The notes below the pieces were generated by a model, which made no database searches, was not told the DNA's origin, and worked only from the letters and a program-made list of their open reading frames with translations. From assembly GCA_947483455.1 (NCBI GenBank), contig CANKNK010000096.1, positions 1 to 6,820 of the forward strand: a DNA stretch of 6,820 bases, given 5' to 3'. A program made the translations under genes and the position numbers. Below are positions 1 through 4,532 of the stretch, in pieces (the first letter of the stretch is position 1; every line of letters starts with the position of its first letter). Source of the DNA: Comamonadaceae bacterium. GTDB lineage: Bacteria; Pseudomonadota; Gammaproteobacteria; Burkholderiales; Burkholderiaceae_C.

Positions 1-93
1 CCTTACCTTGCCTTCGGGCTCGGTAATCTCCAGCTCGGAGACATTGGAATCCGAGACCAAGTCGATCAGGGTCTTGAGTTTTCGTAAATCCAT
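1..93 (-). CDS. accB: Biotin carboxyl carrier protein of acetyl-CoA carboxylase, N-terminal part only
   Basis: Only the first 31 codons are in the window; the gene runs off the left edge. The protein begins MDLRKLKTLIDLVSDSNVSE and continues into an ELEITEPEGKVR stretch, the typical N-terminus of bacterial AccB. AccB carries biotin on a C-terminal lysine (not visible here), which is carboxylated by AccC and used to make malonyl-CoA, the first step of fatty acid synthesis in the cytoplasm. The start is set by a very strong Shine-Dalgarno just before the ATG. Upstream lies an unusual AT-rich, A-tract-phased spacer that probably holds its promoter. In related bacteria accC normally follows directly; it would lie outside the window. 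Identification rests on a short fragment but the N-terminal signature is characteristic. Confidence 0.85.
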   Translation of the reverse strand, partial: MDLRKLKTLIDLVSDSNVSELEITEPEGKVR

Positions 94-96
94 GGG

Positions 97-104
97 ACCT
101 CCTT
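97..104 (-). promoter_or_regulatory. Strong ribosome binding site of accB
   Basis: AAGGAGGT on the minus strand is a full match to the anti-Shine-Dalgarno end of 16S rRNA, three bases before the accB ATG. It is the strongest ribosome binding site in the window, fitting the high demand for AccB. Confidence 0.85.
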
Positions 105-142
105 GTATTTGACGGGGCTGGGCGGCCGTGCCGCTCTTCAAA

Positions 143-207
143 TAGGTTAAAAATACTTTAAATTAGCTAAAAGATATTAAAAATATTCTAAGGTAGGCTA
201 AATTTAA
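143..207. repeat. Degenerate 10-bp tandem repeat / phased A-tracts upstream of accB
   Basis: In a GC-rich neighbourhood this 65-base stretch is almost pure A/T. From 147 to 206 it can be read as six imperfect 10-base units of the form yTAAAaaTAn. A-runs on the plus strand lie at 149-153, 160-162, 169-172, 179-183, 190-191 and 200-202, with centres about 151, 161, 170.5, 181, 190.5 and 201, so one per helical turn. Such phasing is the classical pattern of intrinsically curved DNA. It lies 50-115 bases upstream of the accB ATG, where an accB promoter or an UP-element/nucleoid-protein site would be expected. Several -10-like hexamers are present on the minus strand (TAGAAT at 190-185, TAATAT at 179-174), but none has a convincing -35, so I do not name a start site. 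Confidence 0.6.
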
Positions 208-253
208 CGATCGTGCAGCATCAGACGATTGGCGCATGTGGCCGTTCCAGCCC

Positions 254-796
254 CTATCTTAAACCACGCCACTGGTCCAGGTCCTGCTGCGTGATGCGTC
301 CAAGTTTGCGCTGCGCGATCTGGCCATCGCTGGAAAATACGACGGTAAAGGGCAAGCTCCCCGTTAAATTACCCAACTCACGGCTTAGTTCAGTGCCTTC
401 AAGCCCAGCCATGCCAATCGCAAAGGACAGCGGACTGGTCTTCAGAAAACTTTGTACCCGTTCGGGCTTGTCTACTGCTAATCCAAGAACTTGCCAACCA
501 TTAGCCTTATTTTGAAGGTAGAAGGCTTCAATTAAGGGTAATTCCTCAATGCATGGCGGACACCAGGTGGCCCAAAAATTGACCAGCAGCGGGCGTCCTT
601 GAAAGCGCTGCATGGCAAAAATTGGGCCTTGCGGGCTGGTCCATTGTCGCGTCCACAAACCGGCGGGTACCGCTTGCTGCACTGGCCTATTGCGCCACCA
701 GGAGGCGCCAATACCTGCGCCCAGGGCGGTCGCTGCTAGGGCTCCCAGCGCCCAGCGCCGTCTCGGCGCGCTTACGGGTACATCATTTGGCTGCAT
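254..796 (-). CDS. TlpA-family membrane-anchored thioredoxin-like disulfide reductase
   Basis: A 180-residue protein with an arginine-rich N-terminus (PRRRW), one hydrophobic segment at about residues 15-34 (uncleaved anchor or signal peptide), then a periplasmic thioredoxin fold. The redox motif WCPPC has cysteines at residues 79 and 82, preceded by LLVNFWAT; the cis-proline sits in LPFTVVF near residue 149. This matches TlpA/ResA-type proteins, which keep periplasmic cysteines reduced, often during cytochrome c or oxidase maturation; the partner cannot be told from sequence. I start at the second ATG, because a GGAGA lies 9 bases before it but directly abuts the ATG at 803-805 (three residues longer). 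The gene overlaps the upstream nucleotidyltransferase-like gene by 14 bases, suggesting co-transcription and coupled translation. The double arginine resembles a Tat signal only loosely. Confidence 0.88.
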   Translation of the reverse strand: MQPNDVPVSAPRRRWALGALAATALGAGIGASWWRNRPVQQAVPAGLWTRQWTSPQGPIFAMQRFQGRPLLVNFWATWCPPCIEELPLIEAFYLQNKANGWQVLGLAVDKPERVQSFLKTSPLSFAIGMAGLEGTELSRELGNLTGSLPFTVVFSSDGQIAQRKLGRITQQDLDQWRGLR

Positions 797-1385
797 GACG
801 CCCATTCTCCATCAAAGCGCGCAAGGCCTTGGCGTCACCCCGCCAGCGCCGTCCGTGCACGTCCGATTGCAGCGCGCCACGGATGCCATCGAGATCATTG
901 ACCAGCAAGTGCAGGCCTAGATAGGATTTGAAATCTGCACACCAGACTTGCACACTGAGTGCATCCACCCTATCCCCATGCAAGCCGCTTACCTGGCTAG
1001 CCTGAAAGCGCACGCCCATATCAATCAAGGTAATTTCGGCTATTTTGGAGTCTTCGCAGAACAATTGCAGGTAAATGTCCGAGTGGCGAGTGGCCGTGCC
1101 ACGCCAGACTGCGCCGCCTACATGGGGCTGAAAGCGGGCGAGTCGTTCCATCCAGTCTAAGGCGATGCCGCGCAGGATCAAAAGTTCTTGCGCCTGGCTT
1201 TCAGGGCAGAAAACGGCGATGTAGTCTTGCACCGCCTGCTCCATGGTGTCGTGGTCAGGCAGGCTCTGGCGATGCGAGAGACCGAGTTGCTGGGCCGCAA
1301 GGCGCTTGGCTGCACCGAAGTCCAGCCCATCCTCCACAACCGAGCGCGCCGCCACTGCCGCTATTTCTGCTTTGATGCTATCCAT
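783..1385 (-). CDS. Conserved protein of unknown function with a degenerate nucleotidyltransferase-like core
   Basis: A 200-residue soluble protein without signal peptide or membrane segment. Residues 1-35 form a helical start (SVVEDGLDFGAAKRLAAQQLG). Residues 89-106 (VGGAVWRGTATRHSDIYL) resemble the polymerase-beta-type nucleotidyltransferase motif, in which G-[GS] is followed by 9-13 residues and then D-h-[DE]. Here the first acid (Asp103) is present but the second is Tyr105; a possible third acid is Asp122 in ITLIDMGV. From memory, betaproteobacterial relatives share the GTA-HSDI-LQLF signature and are sometimes mislabelled as muramate-alanine ligase, perhaps through linkage with mpl; this protein has no ligase motifs. 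It overlaps the tlpA-like gene and is divergent from mpl. No clear Shine-Dalgarno precedes the ATG, so the start is less certain. The fold assignment is inference and no activity is claimed. Confidence 0.75.
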   Translation of the reverse strand: MDSIKAEIAAVAARSVVEDGLDFGAAKRLAAQQLGLSHRQSLPDHDTMEQAVQDYIAVFCPESQAQELLILRGIALDWMERLARFQPHVGGAVWRGTATRHSDIYLQLFCEDSKIAEITLIDMGVRFQASQVSGLHGDRVDALSVQVWCADFKSYLGLHLLVNDLDGIRGALQSDVHGRRWRGDAKALRALMENGRHAAK

Positions 1386-1660
1386 GGCGGCATTGTGCCC
1401 CGACGATTCGAAGACGGACGCAGGCTGGGGTCAAACCGGCAGCTGCGTGTGCCAGGCGTGTGCGTGGCAGCAAATATTGGGGGATTCCTACAAGGATAAA
1501 GCCGCGAGCAGCAACCCAAACCTAAGGCTTGCAGGCCGCCTAGTTGCCTGGGATGCAGAACCATCTCGGCGGTGTCTTAGCATGCGTGCCCCCTGGTCTT
1601 GGCCGCCGCCAAGGCAGAGAACGATCCGGCGCCGGTAGGGGTGGTCGGTAAAATTGCGCG
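1386..1660. other. Divergent intergenic region before mpl and the nucleotidyltransferase-like gene
   Basis: This 275-base spacer must hold the promoters for both divergent genes. I find no convincing -35/-10 pair. A TAAAAT hexamer at 1649-1654 lies only six bases before the mpl ATG; if it were a -10 the mpl message would have almost no leader, which would fit the absence of a Shine-Dalgarno there, but no -35 supports it. The one structured element is the hairpin at 1596-1615, listed separately. Open frames crossing this spacer have no recognisable protein character. Confidence 0.5.
1596..1615. repeat. Inverted repeat upstream of mpl
   Basis: CTTGGC and GCCAAG (1598-1603 and 1608-1613) form a perfect 6-bp stem around a 4-base loop, extendable by a G-T and a G-C pair to 1596-1615. 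No T-run follows on either strand, so it is not an intrinsic terminator. It could be an operator or an mRNA leader structure 45 bases before mpl. In a GC-rich genome it may also be chance. Confidence 0.3.
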
Positions 1661-3070
1661 ATGCATATACACATATTGGGGATTTGCGGCACGTTCATGG
1701 GTGGATTGGCAGCCCTAGCACGCGAGGCAGGCCACCGGGTGACGGGCTGTGATGCCGGGGTGTACCCTCCCATGAGCGAGCAACTGCGCGACCTGGGCAT
1801 CGAAGTGATGCAAGGCTTTGGTGCAGACCAGACCGCGCTGGCGCCAGACATGTATGTGGTGGGCAATGTGGTCAGCCGTGCGCGCCAGACCGACGGCAGC
1901 GCCAAATTCCCTTTAATGGAAGCGATTTTGGACCAGGGCCTGCCCTATACCAGCGGCCCACAGTGGCTGGCTGAGCATCTCTTGGCCGGTCGCCATGTGC
2001 TGGCAGTCGCCGGTACGCATGGCAAAACCACCACTACCGCCATGCTCAGCTGGATTTTGGAACATGCCGGACTTCAGCCAGGCTTTTTGGTCGGCGGCGT
2101 GCCTTTGAACTTCGGTGTTTCGGCCCGCCTGGGGCAAGGCGCAGCATTTGTGATTGAGGCCGACGAATACGACACCGCGTTTTTCGACAAGCGCAGCAAG
2201 TTTGTGCATTACCGCCCGCGCACCGCTATTTTGAACAATCTGGAATTCGACCACGCCGACATTTTTGACAATCTGCAGGCTATTGAGCGGCAGTTCCACC
2301 ATTTATTGCGCACGGTGCCATCCAATGGGCGGGTACTGGTTAACGGTTTGGAGGAAAGTCTTGCCCGCGTGCTGCAAATGGGTTGCTGGAGCGAGGTACG
2401 CAGTTTTGGAGCGGCGGTGAGCGATTTCACAGCACAAGGGGGCCCAGAGGATTTTGTGGTGCTGCAACAGGGCGCGCAGGTTGCACGGGTGCAATGGGCC
2501 TTGGGCGGCGTACACAACCAGCTCAATGCCCTGGCCGCTATCGCAGCGGCAGAACATCTGGGCGTCAGCCCGGCGCGCGCGGCGCTGGCCTTGCAGGCTT
2601 TTGAAAATGTCAAACGCCGCATGGAAGTGCGCGGACGGGTCGCACTGGCAGGGGAGCAGACCATGCCCTTGGTCACGGTGTACGACGATTTTGCGCACCA
2701 CCCCACTGCGATACGCACCACGCTGGATGGCTTGCGCCGCCAGGTAGGTACGGCGCGGATCCTGGCGGTGTTCGAGCCGCGCTCCAACACCATGAAGCTT
2801 GGTGGGATGAAAGCGCAATTGCCTTGGAGTCTGGAGCAGGCGGACCTGGCCTTTTGCCATAGCGGCGGTTTGGGTTGGGACGCGCATGAGGCTTTGGCGC
2901 CCATGGGGGCACGCGCCAGGGTTGCCGAGTCAGTAGATACCTTGGTGGAGCAGTTGTGCGCTGTGGTGCAAGCGGGCGACCATATTGTGTGCATGAGCAA
3001 CGGCGGCTTTGGCGGCATCCACGCCAAGTTGCTCGCGTCCTTAGCGCGGGCTGCTAAGCCCTTGCCTTAG
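1661..3070 (+). CDS. mpl: UDP-N-acetylmuramate:L-alanyl-gamma-D-glutamyl-meso-diaminopimelate ligase
   Basis: Mpl is the cytoplasmic murein-recycling ligase. It uses ATP to attach the salvaged tripeptide L-Ala-gamma-D-Glu-mDAP directly to UDP-MurNAc, bypassing MurC, MurD and MurE. At 469 residues it is close to the usual length (about 450-460). The N-terminal Rossmann-like domain starts MHIHILGICGTFMGGLAALA, where Mpl carries the CGTFMGG form. The ATP-binding loop GTHGKTTT is at residues 118-125, the central-domain motif EADEYDTAFFD at 166-176 and NNLEFDHADIF at 192-202. GGVHNQLNALAA (282-293) leads into the C-terminal domain with DDFAHHPTAI (342-351), FEPRSNTMK (371-379) and MSNGGFGGIH (445-454). 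Mpl and MurC share much of this; the tripeptide-ligase identity rests on the N-terminus and the DDFAHHPT / FEPRSNTMK forms. No clear Shine-Dalgarno precedes the start. The gene is alone on its strand, ending in its own terminator. Confidence 0.95.
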   Translation: MHIHILGICGTFMGGLAALAREAGHRVTGCDAGVYPPMSEQLRDLGIEVMQGFGADQTALAPDMYVVGNVVSRARQTDGSAKFPLMEAILDQGLPYTSGPQWLAEHLLAGRHVLAVAGTHGKTTTTAMLSWILEHAGLQPGFLVGGVPLNFGVSARLGQGAAFVIEADEYDTAFFDKRSKFVHYRPRTAILNNLEFDHADIFDNLQAIERQFHHLLRTVPSNGRVLVNGLEESLARVLQMGCWSEVRSFGAAVSDFTAQGGPEDFVVLQQGAQVARVQWALGGVHNQLNALAAIAAAEHLGVSPARAALALQAFENVKRRMEVRGRVALAGEQTMPLVTVYDDFAHHPTAIRTTLDGLRRQVGTARILAVFEPRSNTMKLGGMKAQLPWSLEQADLAFCHSGGLGWDAHEALAPMGARARVAESVDTLVEQLCAVVQAGDHIVCMSNGGFGGIHAKLLASLARAAKPLP

Positions 3071-3101
3071 GGGCGGCGCTAAGCGCGGCCCCGCCCGTTT
3101 T
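3070..3101 (+). terminator. Probable intrinsic terminator of mpl
   Basis: GGGGC (3070-3074) pairs with GCCCC (3088-3092); inside, after one G-G mismatch, GCGC pairs with GCGC around a TAA loop. GCCCG and then TTTT (3098-3101) follow. The first stem base is the last base of the mpl stop codon, so terminator and gene end are fused. The T-run is short and five bases away from the stem, which makes it a moderate candidate. On the minus strand no T-run follows the same hairpin. Confidence 0.5.
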
Positions 3102-3172
3102 GCGCACAGCGGGCACAGGGCCAAAGAAAGCGAGCCTAAGCCGTCGACTGCCAAAGCAGTATGGCCACGCTT

Positions 3173-3195
3173 GCCAAGGCGGATCCTGCCCTGGC
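3173..3195 (-). terminator. Hairpin just downstream of aroG, terminator-like but lacking a T-run
   Basis: Read on the minus strand, GCCAGGGC (3195-3188) pairs with GCCTTGGC (3180-3173) over 8 bp, one of them G-U, around a 7-base loop. It begins five bases after the aroG stop codon. A second small hairpin (ACTGC/GCAGT around TTTG) follows at about 3160-3147. With no T-tract, it may act as a 3'-end stabiliser or a Rho-assisted stop. Confidence 0.3.
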
Positions 3196-3200
3196 GCCAA

Positions 3201-4304
3201 TTAACTTGCAGTACTGCGGCGTACGCGGCGCGCCTTCACCGATTGCGACAGGGTCTCTAGGCTGCTGAGTGAATCATCCCACCCCAGACAGGCATCGGTA
3301 ATGCTTTGCCCGTAATGCAAACTCGCCACAGAGTCCTTGCCAGGCGTGAACTTTTGCGCCCCGGCGTTCAAATGGCTCTCTAACATCACACCAAAAATCC
3401 GGCTTGACCCTTGCGCTAACTGGCCCGCAATGTCTTTGGCTACATCCAACTGCTTTTGGTGCTGCTTGCTGCTGTTGGCATGGCTGCAGTCCACCATCAA
3501 GCTGGGTGGCAGGCCTGCTTTGGCCAGATCCTGGCATGCGCTCTCCACGCTTTTTGCGTCGTAATTGGGCGCTTTGCCGCCGCGCAAAATCACGTGGCAG
3601 TCCGGGTTGCCCTGGGTTTGCACAATCGCCACTTGCCCGTTTTTGTGTACCGATAAAAAGTGATGTCCACCGGCAGCTGCCTGGATCGCATCGGTTGCTA
3701 TTTTGATGTTGCCATCCGTGCCATTTTTAAAGCCAATGGGCGCGGACAGGCCCGAGGCCAGCTCGCGGTGCACCTGGCTCTCGGTAGTGCGCGCTCCGAT
3801 CGCGCCCCAGGCGATCAGGTCGCCCAGGTACTGCGGTGAAATCACGTCTAAAAATTCACTGCCTGCGGGCAGGCCGATGCGGTTGATGTCGATCAGCAAC
3901 TGGCGCGCGATGCGCAGGCCTTCATCGATGCGAAAGCTCTCGTCCAAATAGGGGTCGTTTATCAGGCCCTTCCAGCCCACGGTAGTGCGCGGTTTTTCAA
4001 AGTACACCCGCATCACGATTTCCAAGGTGTCGGCATAACGGTCACGTTGTTCTTTCAGCCGTTTGGCATAGTCCAGTGCAGCTGCGGGGTCGTGGATGGA
4101 GCAGGGGCCGATGATGACCAGCAGGCGGTCATCTTTGCCGCCCATGATGTTCTGAATACGTTTGCGGGTGGAGGAGACCAGGCCTTCCACCGGCGTGCCG
4201 CTAATGGGGAAAAAGCGGATTAAATGTTCAGGGGGCGGCAGCACGGTAATGTCCTTGATACGTTCGTCGTCGGTAATGCTGGTGCGGTCGGCGCTGGCGG
4301 TCAT
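3201..4304 (-). CDS. aroG: Class I 3-deoxy-7-phosphoheptulonate (DAHP) synthase
   Basis: This cytoplasmic enzyme condenses phosphoenolpyruvate and erythrose 4-phosphate to DAHP, the entry step of the shikimate pathway to Phe, Tyr and Trp. The 367-residue protein is a TIM-barrel AroF/G/H-type enzyme of normal size. All metal and substrate motifs are visible. The metal ligands are Cys68 in GPCSIHD, His275 in DCSHANSSK, Glu309 in GVMLESHL and Asp337 in SITDACLGW. Substrate contacts include Arg99 and Lys104 in RVYFEKPRTTVGWKG, Arg172 in GARTTESQVHRE and Lys193 in GFKNGTDG. The N-terminal extension (about residues 1-45), which carries the feedback site in this class, is present. I cannot tell from sequence whether Phe, Tyr or Trp inhibits it, so the aroG symbol is the customary rather than the proven isozyme. 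AAGAGGA (4319-4313) lies 8 bases before the ATG. Upstream is an attenuator with an aromatic-rich leader peptide, so expression is probably tied to aromatic aminoacyl-tRNA supply. Confidence 0.95.
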   Translation of the reverse strand: MTASADRTSITDDERIKDITVLPPPEHLIRFFPISGTPVEGLVSSTRKRIQNIMGGKDDRLLVIIGPCSIHDPAAALDYAKRLKEQRDRYADTLEIVMRVYFEKPRTTVGWKGLINDPYLDESFRIDEGLRIARQLLIDINRIGLPAGSEFLDVISPQYLGDLIAWGAIGARTTESQVHRELASGLSAPIGFKNGTDGNIKIATDAIQAAAGGHHFLSVHKNGQVAIVQTQGNPDCHVILRGGKAPNYDAKSVESACQDLAKAGLPPSLMVDCSHANSSKQHQKQLDVAKDIAGQLAQGSSRIFGVMLESHLNAGAQKFTPGKDSVASLHYGQSITDACLGWDDSLSSLETLSQSVKARRVRRSTAS

Positions 4305-4345
4305 TGCAGATTTCCTCTTGCAGTTGGTTCAAAAAATCAAGACAT

Positions 4346-4373
4346 AAAAAAACCGCCGGGGAGGCCGGCGGTT
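4346..4373 (-). terminator. Strong intrinsic terminator in the aroG leader (attenuator, segments 3:4)
   Basis: On the minus strand AACCGCCGG (4373-4365) pairs perfectly with CCGGCGGTT (4359-4351) over 9 bp around a 5-base CCTCC loop, running into seven consecutive T (4352-4346). It is directional: the other strand has no T-run. It sits 41 bases before the aroG ATG and in front of its ribosome binding site, so any transcript reaching aroG from upstream must read through it. It would also end tldD transcripts. The upstream leader peptide and the competing antiterminator make an attenuator the better reading than a plain tldD terminator. Confidence 0.9.
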
Positions 4374-4440
4374 CGGGGAATTCGGTACGCTGTTTAACTG
4401 CTTGCGTTCAGAACCCTCTCACGCCGGGGGCGTTGGAGAA
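4365..4440 (-). promoter_or_regulatory. Alternative RNA hairpins of the attenuator (1:2 pause/protector and 2:3 antiterminator)
   Basis: In the minus-strand transcript, UUCUC (4440-4436) and ACGCC (4433-4429) pair with GAGAG (4420-4416) and GGCGU (4425-4421), giving a 10-bp hairpin with a CA bulge and a CCC loop (1:2). Alternatively CCGGC (4427-4423) and GGUUC (4415-4411) pair with the continuous run GAACC-GCCGG (4374-4365): ten base pairs with a 7-base bulge on one side (2:3). The 2:3 pairing consumes almost the whole 5' arm of the terminator, so the two exclude each other. The 5' arm of 1:2 begins at the base after the Trp codon of the leader peptide. Pairings were found by eye; energies were not computed. 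Confidence 0.7.
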
Positions 4441-4476
4441 CCAAAAGTAGCTAAAGTAAATGCACAGAAATTTCAT
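4408..4476 (-). CDS. Aromatic-rich leader peptide of the aroG attenuator
   Basis: A 22-codon ORF ending in TGA, too short for usual gene calling. It begins MKFLCIYFSYFWF and ends in GF. Eight of 22 residues are aromatic: Phe3, Tyr7, Phe8, Tyr10, Phe11, Trp12, Phe13 and Phe22. Codons 10-13 are a consecutive Tyr-Phe-Trp-Phe run. An in-frame ATG two codons earlier (4482-4480) would add Met-Pro. Neither start has a good Shine-Dalgarno, the main weakness of the call. The ORF lies between tldD and aroG on the same strand, with its stop 35 bases before the terminator stem. By analogy with the trp and pheA leader peptides of enterobacteria, the product itself would have no function: ribosome stalling at aromatic codons when charged tRNA is scarce would let aroG be transcribed. 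That it senses all three aromatic amino acids is inferred from codon content. Confidence 0.8.
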   Translation of the reverse strand: MKFLCIYFSYFWFSNAPGVRGF

Positions 4477-4483
4477 AGGCATG

Positions 4484-4492
4484 AATGTAACA
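4484..4492 (-). promoter_or_regulatory. Tentative extended -10 promoter of the aroG leader
   Basis: On the minus strand TG-T-TACATT fits the TGnTATAAT extended -10 pattern at four of six hexamer positions plus TG. No -35 is recognisable 16-18 bases upstream. Transcription would start near 4477, almost at the leader ATG at 4476, giving an essentially leaderless message that would explain the missing Shine-Dalgarno. The alternative is that the leader is read from tldD or from a promoter inside tldD. Confidence 0.25.
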
Positions 4493-4497
4493 CAGCG

Positions 4498-4516
4498 AGT
4501 CTTGCGCAGACTTGCG
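4498..4516. repeat. Two 9-base near-direct repeats before the aroG leader
   Basis: AGTCTTGCG (4498-4506) and AGACTTGCG (4508-4516) differ at one base and start exactly 10 bases apart, so they lie on the same face of the helix. They sit between the tldD stop codon and the leader ORF, roughly where a -35 or an operator would be. The repeat is short and could be chance. Confidence 0.3.
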
Positions 4517-4532
4517 GCACTTAGGCAGTGCC
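4516..4532. repeat. Inverted repeat over the tldD stop codon
   Basis: GGCACT (4516-4521) and AGTGCC (4527-4532) form a perfect 6-bp stem with a 5-base loop, and the tldD stop codon lies within it. No T-run follows on the minus strand, so it is at most a weak or Rho-assisted stop. It may instead protect the tldD 3' end. Confidence 0.35.

Noticed and set aside
143..207. CRISPR array or insertion-sequence end at the AT-rich repeat
   Set aside because: The units are 10 bases, contiguous and degenerate, with no spacers, terminal inverted repeats or target duplications. Phased A-tracts explain them better.
1243..1638. Plus-strand frame running from inside the unknown gene across the spacer towards mpl
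   Set aside because: It overlaps a better-supported minus-strand gene, ends just before mpl without protein-like composition, and has no ribosome binding site.
2209..3027. Long open frame (272 codons) on the minus strand, antisense to mpl
   Set aside because: The translated sequence is Ser/Ala/Arg/Cys-rich with no domain character, and mpl on the opposite strand is unmistakable. Long antisense frames are common in GC-rich coding DNA.
4346..4373. Reading the terminator simply as the 3' end of tldD
   Set aside because: It remains possible that it also ends tldD transcripts. However, it lies about 150 bases past the tldD stop, just before the aroG ribosome binding site, and its 5' arm is complementary to the aromatic leader ORF, which a plain terminator would not need.
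4346..4520. T-box, metabolite riboswitch or tRNA-like element before aroG
   Set aside because: No T-box sequence, riboswitch core or cloverleaf could be found. The short aromatic ORF and competing hairpins explain the region as translation-coupled attenuation.
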